Origin: an uncultured Lachnospiraceae bacterium
GTDB lineage: Bacteria; Bacillota; Clostridia; Lachnospirales; Lachnospiraceae
NCBI GenBank assembly: GCA_900313435.1
Contig: OMRF01000109.1
Coordinates: 1-11,950, forward strand
Direction: 5' to 3'
DNA: 11,950 nucleotides
Part shown: piece by piece, positions 4,447-11,950 of the stretch
Layout of the letters: each line of letters opens with the position of its first letter
How positions within the stretch are numbered: position 1 is the stretch's first letter
The notes under the pieces: generated by a model
What the model was told of the DNA's origin: nothing
What the model saw: the letters and a program-made list of their open reading frames with translations, nothing else
Database searches by the model: none
Position numbers and translations under genes: made by a program

Positions 4447-6627
4447 ATGGCCCCAAACAGTGTAATTTTTGAAAGAAAACCAATGAATATGGAGAATACA
4501 AAAACGGTGGACCTGATCAGAAAAAAAACGAATATTACGGCACTGATCATGTGCACGGCAGGTGTTTTGATCAATGTTCTGTTAAGCACGCTTGTTTCAG
4601 CTTTTGGACTTCCCCTTTATCTTGATACGGTTGGTACGATCGCGGTAGCCGTTATGGGGGGATACTTTCCCGGGATCGCCGTCGGATTTGCCACAAATAT
4701 AATAAAAGGGATCACGGATCCGTCATCCCTGTATTACGGAGTGCTCAATGTTCTCATAGCGTTTTTTGCGGCATATATGGCGCGACGCGGATTGCACAAA
4801 AAGATCCACGGCGCGGTATTAATGGTGATCGTGTTTACGCTGATCGGCGGCGGTTTGGGCGCGATCATGCCGTGGTTTATGGAGGGACTTCCTTTTGACA
4901 GCGAAAGTTTAAGCGGAGCACTTTACAGTACCGGACAGTTTGGGGTTTTAGCGTCTCATATTCTTTCCAGTCTGATCTCGGATCTGCCGGATAAAGCAAT
5001 CTCGGTGGTAGCTGCTCTTACCATAGTTCATTTCATTCCCGAGAAGTACTACAGATTTTTCGGCTTTACTATGTGGATGCAGAATGTGCCGGAGAATGCT
5101 GAAGAAATTAAAAACAGACGGGTAAAAGTCCGGAGAGTGTCACTTCGCATGAAGGCGCTGATCATGGTAGTTCTTGCGCTTGGTACGGTTGCGGTCGTAT
5201 TCGTTTTTGTGGGTGCGAGGTCTTTTAAGAATACTCTGGTAAGCGATTATACAAATATGGCGCAGGGAACGGCAAAGCTTGCGGCGGATCTTATTGATGG
5301 CGACAAAGTGGATGAATATCTTGAGAAAAAAAGATTTTCTGATGGCTATCTGGCAACAGAGCAGCTCCTTGAAAAAATCCTTTCAAGATCGCCTGAAGTC
5401 AAGTTCTTATATGCATACAAGATACGGGAGGATGGTTTTCAGGTAGTATTTGATATTGATACGGATGATGTGCAGGCCGATGAAGTAGGATCGATAGTTT
5501 CGTATGATAAGGAATTTGCAGACTATATCCCGGACCTTTTGGCCGGGAAAGAGATCGACCCCATAGTCGTAAACGACAAGTACGGCTATCTGATGGCGTG
5601 CTATCAGCCTGTTTACGATTCTCAAGGCCGATGCGTATGTTATGTGGGCGCAGATGTCAATATGGAAGGACTAAGCGCATACCAGCGAAGCTTTATTACG
5701 GAAACGATCTCTGTATTTTTGGGATTTTTTATCCTGCTGTGTGCTGCTGTGGGCTGGATCGTTGATTACAACCTTGTCATCCCCTTGAATTCCTTTGCCC
5801 GAAGCGTGGACGGATTTTTGAAAGCTTCGGATACGCAGGAACAAGCGGACGAAAATGTAAAAATGTTACGGCAGCTTGGCATTCATACCGGGGACGAGCT
5901 GGAAAATCTCTTCCAGTCGGTAAGCAGGATGACAAAAAATCAGGCGGAGCAGATGAGAAGTATCAGGCGATTATCCGATTCGACCGCGAAGATGCAGGAC
6001 GGACTTATCATAACGATGGCGGATCTGGTCGAGAGCCGTGACTCTGATACTGGAGCGCATGTTCAAAAAACGGCGGCGTATGTCAAGATCATAGCGGATG
6101 GCTTAAAGAAAAAAGGATATTATCCCCAGAAGCTTACCCCCAAATTCATGTCTGATGTTGTGCGTTCCGCGCCTCTTCACGACGTAGGCAAGATCAACAT
6201 ACCGGATGCTGTCTTGAATAAGCCCGACAAGCTGACGGACGAAGAATATGAGATTATGAAGACTCATACAACAGCGGGCAAAAAGATCATGGATAATGCG
6301 ATCAGTACGATAAACGGTGATAATTATCTGAAGGAAGCCAGAAATATGGCAGCCTACCATCATGAAAGGTGGGACGGAAAGGGTTATCCGGAAGGGCTGC
6401 ACGGCGAAGTGATACCTCTGTCTGCCCGTATCATGGCGGTGGCGGATGTATTTGACGCGCTCACCTCTCCGCGTGTTTATAAGCCTGCCTTTCCTCTTGA
6501 AAAAGCACTGGCTATATTGGAAGAGGGAAAAGGTACACAGTTTGACCCTAAATGCGTGGAGGTTTTCATGGATGCATTGCCGGAGGTAAAAGTGATACTA
6601 CACAAGTACAATAAGGAAGTTAAGTGA
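4447..6627 (+). CDS. Membrane HD-GYP phosphodiesterase with ECF-S-like and Cache-like sensor regions
   Basis: This protein would degrade c-di-GMP under control of membrane and extracellular inputs. Numbered from 4447 (726 residues): about five to six TM segments at 28-195, including GLPLYLDTVGTIAVAVMGGYFPG and ITDPSSLYYGVLN, resemble an ECF-transporter S-component-like membrane domain. A further TM lies at about 236-256, an extracellular Cache-like domain at about 260-415, another TM at about 420-445, a HAMP/coiled-coil linker to about 515, then HD-GYP at about 515-720. Catalytic residues are complete: H538, H578-D579 (LHDVGKINIPD), H607, H638-H639-E640 and the signature G646-Y647-P648, then ADVFDALTS. 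The ATG at 4447 directly follows the ATPase stop without a clear ribosome binding site. ATGs at 4483 and 4489, after a weak GAAAG, are credible alternatives that keep all domains. Confidence 0.92.
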   Translation: MAPNSVIFERKPMNMENTKTVDLIRKKTNITALIMCTAGVLINVLLSTLVSAFGLPLYLDTVGTIAVAVMGGYFPGIAVGFATNIIKGITDPSSLYYGVLNVLIAFFAAYMARRGLHKKIHGAVLMVIVFTLIGGGLGAIMPWFMEGLPFDSESLSGALYSTGQFGVLASHILSSLISDLPDKAISVVAALTIVHFIPEKYYRFFGFTMWMQNVPENAEEIKNRRVKVRRVSLRMKALIMVVLALGTVAVVFVFVGARSFKNTLVSDYTNMAQGTAKLAADLIDGDKVDEYLEKKRFSDGYLATEQLLEKILSRSPEVKFLYAYKIREDGFQVVFDIDTDDVQADEVGSIVSYDKEFADYIPDLLAGKEIDPIVVNDKYGYLMACYQPVYDSQGRCVCYVGADVNMEGLSAYQRSFITETISVFLGFFILLCAAVGWIVDYNLVIPLNSFARSVDGFLKASDTQEQADENVKMLRQLGIHTGDELENLFQSVSRMTKNQAEQMRSIRRLSDSTAKMQDGLIITMADLVESRDSDTGAHVQKTAAYVKIIADGLKKKGYYPQKLTPKFMSDVVRSAPLHDVGKINIPDAVLNKPDKLTDEEYEIMKTHTTAGKKIMDNAISTINGDNYLKEARNMAAYHHERWDGKGYPEGLHGEVIPLSARIMAVADVFDALTSPRVYKPAFPLEKALAILEEGKGTQFDPKCVEVFMDALPEVKVILHKYNKEVK

Positions 6628-6640
6628 GGTAGCCGTAAAC

Positions 6641-9600
6641 ATGGGAAACAGAAAACTCGCTGCGGCTTCTCTTGCTTTATTTATTCTGAGCATATTTTCA
6701 TTTGCGGCTATTCCTGCAAAGGCTGAATCCACCGAAGGTATCGGAGGCGGCTATGCGGTTACGGGACAGCTTGAAGATGTTGGGTATTCTTCCGTGATCT
6801 ATGACGCGGAGGAAGGAATGCCGACGTCTGACGCCAATTATGTTCTGGGGGCTTCGGATGGATATATCTGGATTGGCGGATATAGTGGGATCTTGCGTTA
6901 TGACGGCAATACATTTACAAGACTCCCCAATTCCGGTGGCCTTACAAACGGACGCGGATTATTTGAGGACAATAAAGGAAGAATATGGGTTGGAACAAAT
7001 GACAATGGCGTGGTTGTCATAGATGGCAAAGATATGACCCATCTGACATATAAAGAAGGACTGCCTTCTTCTTCCATCAGGACTTTTGCGCAGGATAATG
7101 AGGGCAATGTCTTTATCGGAACTACGGAGGGCGTCTGCTACGCGGATCCCGAGATGAACATCCATGTTGTTGATGATAAACGTATCAACAGTGAAATGAT
7201 ATGGAAGCTGGATTCCGACTCAAAGGGAAAGATATACGGACATACGAAAAACGGGCTTATCTTCCTTATCGATAATAAGACTGTTAAGGCACTGCACAGC
7301 GGCAATGAACTTGAAACGGGAAAAATAACAACGTTAAAGACTGATCCTGAGAATCCCGGAAAGGTATATCTTGGGTGCGATGGCGGTGTAGTCTATTACG
7401 GTGAATTTGGATCATCTGCAGCTTTAATGGAACGTATTTCCGTGGAACCCCTGAATTCAGTGGAATGTATAAGTTATGACTGTAACAGGCTTTGGATCGC
7501 ATCCTCGAGCAAGGTTGGTTATATTGACGATGACGGCCGGTTTTGCGTATTGGATGATATTCCGCTGGACAGCGGTATAGAAATGATGACGTCTGACTAT
7601 CAGGGAAATATGTGGTTTGCTTCGTCAACAAAAGGCGTGATGAAGATAGTCACAAATAAGTTTGTGAATGTAAACAAAAAAGCGAACCTTCCGGAGGAAG
7701 TGACTAATGCGGCATGTCTTTATAATGGAGCTTTATACATCGGTGCCAATAAAGGGCTTCGGATCATAGACAGCAATTATCATTCAATAAATAATGAACT
7801 GACGGACTATATCGGCGATTCAAGAATCCGCTGCATAGAAAGGGGCACTGACGGCGACCTTTGGATAGCAACATTTACAAACCAGTTGGGAGCCGTACAT
7901 TTGCTAAAAGACGGACAGATCGAGAAATACACGATTGAGAACGGAATGCCGAGCAATGAAGTGAGATGTATCTCGGTCCAAAATGATGGCAGGGTTCTTT
8001 TGGGAACAAACAACGGGCTTGCCATTATCCGCGACAATCAAGTGATCAGGACGATAGGTGCGGCTGAAGGGATCGCAAATACGGTTTTCCTTACGGTGGA
8101 AGAAGGGGAAGACGGCAAGATCTATATCGGAACAGATGGTGACGGAATTTATGTATCGGAAGGTTCCGGTTTAACAAGGCACGCAATGGATGACGGACTT
8201 ACAAGTGATGTTGTCCTTAAGATAAAATGGGATGAAACAAGAAAGCTATACTGGATCGTTACATCAAATTCCATAGAGTATTTAAAGGACGGAGAAATAA
8301 AGGCAGTATCGACCTTTCCGTACAACAATAATTATGACATTTATTTTGCCGATCCGGAATATGCGTGGGTCATATCGTCTTGCGGCATATACAGGGTAAA
8401 GACTGATGAAATGATAAGAGATGAGGTGGTTGACTACAGGCTTTATACATTGCACAACGGGCTTACAAGCACGCCGACAGCCAATGGATACAGTGAACTT
8501 GATGAGGATGGCAATCTGTTTATTCCGGGGAGAGCCGGCGTCAGCAGGGTAAATATCACCGGCTTTACTGAAGAAAACATGGAGGTAAAGGCATATATCA
8601 GTTCTGTTTACTGCGGCGAAGAAGAGATCCTTCCGGATGGTTACGGGAAGTATACGATTCCCGCGTCAAGCGGAAGAGTAGTTATCACGGCAGCGGTTTT
8701 GGATTATACGATGTTAAATCCGCAGGTCCAGTTATATATGGAGGGCAAAGAGGATGAAGGGATATCCGTGGCAAGAAGCGACTTAAAGCCGCTTGAATAC
8801 ACGGGACTTGCTTATGGGGATTACACGCTTCACATACGTGTCATGGATGGCGCAGGCAAAACAGTGCTTTTGGATGAAAAATATGAGATTGTAAAAAAAG
8901 CGCTTTTCCTGGAACATCCGATTACACGCCTTGTATTATTTTTCATCGTAGCCTTTGCCATAGGCTTTATTGTATGGAGGGTAATGAAGGGTACGATCAT
9001 CCGCAGACAATATGAAGAGATTAAACAGTCAAGGGACGAAGCGGAACGGGCAAATACCGCGAAAACACGGTTTTTGGCGAATATCTCCCACGAGATCCGC
9101 ACCCCCATCAATACCATCATGGGAATGAATGAAATGTCAATGCGGGAGGATCCTGCGGGGGTACCCAAGCCATATTTCATGTCTATGATGAACTATGCGT
9201 TTGATATCCGAAACGCCTCGGAATCATTGCTGTCACTGGTCAACGACCTCCTTGATATCTCCAAGATGGAATCGGGAAAGATGCATCTGGTGCCGGAGGA
9301 ATATGACACACATGAAATGCTGAGATCCATCGTTTCCATGATCCGGATGCGAAGCACACAAAAGGAGCTGACCTTTGATGTGGTTGTCGATGAGATACTG
9401 CCGGGCCGGCTGTATGGTGATCAGGGAAAGATAAAACAGATCGTCCTGAACCTGCTTACAAATGCCGTCAAATATACCGATGTCGGCGGGCTCGCCCTGA
9501 CCGTGTCCATGGAGGAGAGGGTAGATGATACGTGCAGCCTCGCCTTTTCGGTAAAAGATACCGGAATCGGTGTAAAAGAAGAGGACATGGACAGGCTGTT

Positions 9601-10843
9601 CTCCGCATATGAGCGGCTGGATGAACAGAAGAACAGCGGGATACAGGGAACAGGATTAGGACTTGAGATCTCACGCAAATTTGCAGAGCTTATGGGTGGA
9701 ACTCTAACCTGCGAAAGTGAGTACGGTAAGGGCTCGGAATTCATACTGAAGATCGATCAAAAAATAATCGACCAAAACCCGCTTGGCGTTTTCAAGGAGC
9801 ATGATGATACGACGAGCGGACCGTATGTGCCGCTATTTGTTGCTCCTGACGCGGATATCCTCGTTGTGGATGACAACCCCATGAACTTAAATGTAATCAG
9901 GGGGCTTTTGAAAGGGACAAAAGTATTTGTTACCACCGCGTCAAGCGGCGAAGATTGTCTGGAAAAAATAAAGGACACAAGATTTGATGTGGTTCTTTTG
10001 GACCATATGATGCCCGGAATGGATGGTGTGGAAACGGTTGCGAATATCCGTAAGGATTATCCCGATCTTCCGGTATATGCCCTTACCGCCAATACTGCTG
10101 TCGGAGAAGACTTTTATAAATCGAAGGGCTTTGACGGTTATCTTTCAAAGCCTGTAGACAGCAGGCTTTTGGAACAGACCATCATGAAGCATCTGAGCGA
10201 GGAAATGATGGAAAAGCCAACCGCGGAAAACGCAGTGGAAGAGCTGACGGAGATACCGGAAAACCTTATGTGGATATATGAGACAGAAGGGATATCGGTA
10301 CCGGACGGAATAAAGAATTCAGGCGGGATATCGAATTATATTTTCTCATTGGAAATGTTCCTTGACACCATTGACGTAAATGCCGGGGTCATCAGCGATG
10401 CTTATGAAAGCGGAAATATAAGGCTCTATACGATAAAGGTCCACTCCCTGAAAAGTTCGGCAAAATTCGTAGGGGCAATGGAGCTGTCTGCTCTTGCCGA
10501 GTCCCTTGAGAATGCCGGGAACAAGGAGGATATGGATTATATTAATGCGAATACAGCAAGGCTTTTGGCGGATTATGAAGGGTTCAGGGAAAAACTGGAA
10601 AGGCTTCACGATGAGACGGAAAGCCCGGACAAAGAGATGATACCCGACAATGAACTGAAGGAAGCATATACTGCTCTTTCGGACATGATCCCGCAGATGG
10701 ACTATGACGCCGTGGAGATGATATTGGAGCAGATGCGGGAGTATTCTCTGCCGAAGGAAGATGAACAAAAGATGAAGCAGCTTGAAAAAATGCTTAAGGT
10801 TTTCGACTGGGACGGAATGGAAAAGTTGATATGTGGAGGATGA
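6641..10843 (+). CDS. Propeller-sensor hybrid histidine kinase (HisKA-HATPase-REC-HPt)
   Basis: A 1400-residue membrane sensor kinase. In order: signal peptide (1-28, cut near AKA-ES); 14 two-component-regulator propeller repeats at about 70-640 (for example GRIWVGTNDNG at 113, GNMWFASSTKG at 322, GKIYIGTDGDG at 492), enough for two seven-bladed propellers; an Ig-like Y_Y_Y-type domain at about 648-750; one TM at about 761-780; coiled coil; HisKA with FLANISHEIRTP and phospho-acceptor H817; HATPase with N937/N941, DTGIG at 973-977 and GTGLGL at 1003-1008; receiver with D1077-D1078, D1121, T1149 and K1170; HPt with H1268 in KVHSLKSSAKF; and a helical tail. The layout resembles the sensor half of gut HTCS regulators, which often sense glycans, but the DNA-binding AraC part is replaced by HPt. 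GAGGT (6626-6630) precedes the ATG. The previous gene ends 13 nt upstream. Confidence 0.95.
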   Translation: MGNRKLAAASLALFILSIFSFAAIPAKAESTEGIGGGYAVTGQLEDVGYSSVIYDAEEGMPTSDANYVLGASDGYIWIGGYSGILRYDGNTFTRLPNSGGLTNGRGLFEDNKGRIWVGTNDNGVVVIDGKDMTHLTYKEGLPSSSIRTFAQDNEGNVFIGTTEGVCYADPEMNIHVVDDKRINSEMIWKLDSDSKGKIYGHTKNGLIFLIDNKTVKALHSGNELETGKITTLKTDPENPGKVYLGCDGGVVYYGEFGSSAALMERISVEPLNSVECISYDCNRLWIASSSKVGYIDDDGRFCVLDDIPLDSGIEMMTSDYQGNMWFASSTKGVMKIVTNKFVNVNKKANLPEEVTNAACLYNGALYIGANKGLRIIDSNYHSINNELTDYIGDSRIRCIERGTDGDLWIATFTNQLGAVHLLKDGQIEKYTIENGMPSNEVRCISVQNDGRVLLGTNNGLAIIRDNQVIRTIGAAEGIANTVFLTVEEGEDGKIYIGTDGDGIYVSEGSGLTRHAMDDGLTSDVVLKIKWDETRKLYWIVTSNSIEYLKDGEIKAVSTFPYNNNYDIYFADPEYAWVISSCGIYRVKTDEMIRDEVVDYRLYTLHNGLTSTPTANGYSELDEDGNLFIPGRAGVSRVNITGFTEENMEVKAYISSVYCGEEEILPDGYGKYTIPASSGRVVITAAVLDYTMLNPQVQLYMEGKEDEGISVARSDLKPLEYTGLAYGDYTLHIRVMDGAGKTVLLDEKYEIVKKALFLEHPITRLVLFFIVAFAIGFIVWRVMKGTIIRRQYEEIKQSRDEAERANTAKTRFLANISHEIRTPINTIMGMNEMSMREDPAGVPKPYFMSMMNYAFDIRNASESLLSLVNDLLDISKMESGKMHLVPEEYDTHEMLRSIVSMIRMRSTQKELTFDVVVDEILPGRLYGDQGKIKQIVLNLLTNAVKYTDVGGLALTVSMEERVDDTCSLAFSVKDTGIGVKEEDMDRLFSAYERLDEQKNSGIQGTGLGLEISRKFAELMGGTLTCESEYGKGSEFILKIDQKIIDQNPLGVFKEHDDTTSGPYVPLFVAPDADILVVDDNPMNLNVIRGLLKGTKVFVTTASSGEDCLEKIKDTRFDVVLLDHMMPGMDGVETVANIRKDYPDLPVYALTANTAVGEDFYKSKGFDGYLSKPVDSRLLEQTIMKHLSEEMMEKPTAENAVEELTEIPENLMWIYETEGISVPDGIKNSGGISNYIFSLEMFLDTIDVNAGVISDAYESGNIRLYTIKVHSLKSSAKFVGAMELSALAESLENAGNKEDMDYINANTARLLADYEGFREKLERLHDETESPDKEMIPDNELKEAYTALSDMIPQMDYDAVEMILEQMREYSLPKEDEQKMKQLEKMLKVFDWDGMEKLICGG

Positions 10844-10847
10844 TGGA

Positions 10848-11609
10848 ATGCTAGACAGCAAGATAATCTTTATCGGAGAGAAAGAATCTTTTATTTCGAG
10901 GGTTCTTATAAAAAAGGTTCAGGACTCCGGCAATGCCGTAAGCTTTGTTCCCTGGACCATCAATGACATAAACGCGAATCTGGAAGGCACATCCCTTTTT
11001 GTCCTTTTTATGGATGATGAGAACAGACCGCGCGATGAGGTCATGCATTTTCTGACCGATGTCATGGAAGAAAAAGGCATTCAGATGATCCTGGCGGGAG
11101 ACCAGCACGATATCAACGTGATCATGGATAAGATTCCGGGTGAACTGATCTACCGGACATTTCCGCGACCGATCGACAATGCGGCATTTTCAGAGACAGT
11201 CGATGAGTATATCAGGAAAGCCAATACAGGTGAATTCAGAAAAAGCATTCTGATCGTTGATGATGATCCCCAGTATCTTACTATGATAAGAGAGTGGCTT
11301 AAGGGCACCTATAAGGTGACAATGGCAAATTCCGGGCTTCAGGCTATAAAGTGGCTTGGAAAAAATAAGGTGGATCTCATCCTTTTAGATTATGAAATGC
11401 CTGTCACGAGTGGTCCGCAGGTTCTTGAAATGCTTCGGAGCGAGCCGGAAACGAAGTCGATCCCGGTGATGTTCCTTACCGGAAAGGGAGATAAAAACAG
11501 CGTTATGGCTGTGCTTGCTTTAAGTCCTGAAGGCTATTTCTTAAAGGGCATAGAAAAGGATGAATTGCTGGAGAAGCTGAATGATTATTTTATGCTCCAT
11601 AAAGGATAA
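10848..11609 (+). CDS. Response regulator with degenerate plus canonical receiver domains
   Basis: A 253-residue protein with two receiver-like halves and no output domain. The N-terminal half (about 1-125) has the receiver strand pattern (KIIFIGE, LFVLFMDD, MILAGD, YRTFPRPID) but lacks the acidic pair of the first strand and the invariant Lys-Pro, so it is probably a pseudoreceiver. The C-terminal half (about 132-250) is canonical: DDD at 138-140, phospho-acceptor D181 (LILLDYEMP), T211 (FLTGKG) and K233. The start at ATG 10848 has GGAGGA 7 nt upstream, lying inside the end of the kinase gene; a GTG at 10833 would add five residues. Only 4 nt separate it from the kinase stop, so it is the likely receiver of phosphate from the HPt His1268. 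Output would be by protein contact. The target is unknown. Confidence 0.9.
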   Translation: MLDSKIIFIGEKESFISRVLIKKVQDSGNAVSFVPWTINDINANLEGTSLFVLFMDDENRPRDEVMHFLTDVMEEKGIQMILAGDQHDINVIMDKIPGELIYRTFPRPIDNAAFSETVDEYIRKANTGEFRKSILIVDDDPQYLTMIREWLKGTYKVTMANSGLQAIKWLGKNKVDLILLDYEMPVTSGPQVLEMLRSEPETKSIPVMFLTGKGDKNSVMAVLALSPEGYFLKGIEKDELLEKLNDYFMLHKG

Positions 11610-11627
11610 TTGACGGGAGACGGATCT

Positions 11628-11950
11628 ATGTATGAACTGATGCGGGCGAACCAGTTGAATATAATGCTCCTTTTGTGCGGGGCGTGCGTAATCTTGGTTC
11701 TGTTACTGGCAATTACAAGATTTCTTGGGAAACAAAGAAAAGCGATATTAATTTTAATGGAATTAATTGCCTTTTTTTTGCTGTGGTTTGACCGGTTGGC
11801 ATATATCTATGCCGGAGATCCGAGCCAGATAGGATTTGTCATGGTCAGGATCAGTAATTTCGCGGTATTCTTTTTGACCTCATGCATTGTTTTTGGGCTT
11901 AATTTATATATAAAATATATATTGAGAAATGATCTCAAGCTTGAAGTACT
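11628..11950 (+). CDS. Multi-span membrane protein, N-terminal part only (likely signalling sensor)
   Basis: The frame is open from ATG 11628 to the window end, giving 107 residues of a longer protein. The ribosome binding site GGGAG (11615-11619) is about 8 nt upstream, and the previous gene stops 18 nt away. Three hydrophobic segments are clear: about 12-31 (MLLLCGACVILVLLLAIT), about 39-59 (ILILMELIAFFLLWFDRLAY), and about 72-95 (VRISNFAVFFLTSCIVFGLN), joined by short charged loops. This looks like the start of a 7TM-type membrane sensor of the sort that, in Lachnospiraceae, is followed by a GGDEF or kinase output domain; that ending is an inference from style and context, not seen. It belongs to the same operon as the kinase and regulator. 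Confidence 0.75.
   Translation, partial: MYELMRANQLNIMLLLCGACVILVLLLAITRFLGKQRKAILILMELIAFFLLWFDRLAYIYAGDPSQIGFVMVRISNFAVFFLTSCIVFGLNLYIKYILRNDLKLEV

Noticed and set aside
10346..10861. Minus-strand ORF of 171 codons
   Set aside because: It lies opposite the HPt-containing end of the kinase; the composition (His/Leu/Phe/Ile-rich) is typical of an antisense shadow and no motif is visible.

Overview
The window looks like a chromosomal stretch from an anaerobic Firmicute, most probably a member of the Lachnospiraceae/Clostridia. The reasons are strong GGAGG-type ribosome binding sites, moderate GC content, dense c-di-GMP and two-component signalling genes, and the style of the membrane sensor proteins. 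This is a family-style judgement; no search was run.

Layout. (1) 79-1431, minus strand: a membrane-anchored diguanylate cyclase (GGDEF) with its own extended -10 promoter. (2) 1453-2882: a small housekeeping-like cluster on the plus strand. It holds an HD-domain phosphohydrolase, an RNA 2',3'-cyclic phosphodiesterase (ThpR/LigT family) and a 67-residue protein of unknown function. The gaps around these genes carry four copies of a GC-rich palindrome family built on TGGACCC...GGGTCCA, and one copy sits inside a hairpin of about 74 nt. (3) 2883-3033: three 17-bp direct repeats spaced exactly 33 bp apart. The last one supplies the -35 box of a near-consensus promoter. (4) 3034-4446: an AT-rich AAA+ ATPase with a DUF4143 / PD-(D/E)XK-like C-terminus, likely acquired. 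(5) 4447-11950: a tight co-directional signalling operon. Its genes are a membrane HD-GYP protein with an ECF-S-like N-terminus and a Cache-like sensor, a 1400-residue propeller hybrid histidine kinase (14 propeller repeats, Ig-like domain, TM, HisKA, HATPase, REC, HPt), a two-domain response regulator without a DNA-binding domain, and the start of a multi-span membrane protein cut by the window end.

How it works together (inference): the propeller kinase senses an extracytoplasmic ligand and passes phosphate His817 > Asp1121 > His1268 > the stand-alone receiver protein next door. The HD-GYP protein degrades c-di-GMP in response to a separate extracellular cue, and the divergent GGDEF enzyme makes it. 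The ATPase stop codon abuts the HD-GYP start, so the promoter in the direct repeats may feed the whole operon.

No CRISPR array, tRNA, rRNA, riboswitch or intact mobile element is visible. I do not see a proven new system. The items most worth pursuing are the palindrome family, the 33-bp-phased repeats with the embedded promoter, and the multistep phosphorelay placed beside c-di-GMP turnover genes.
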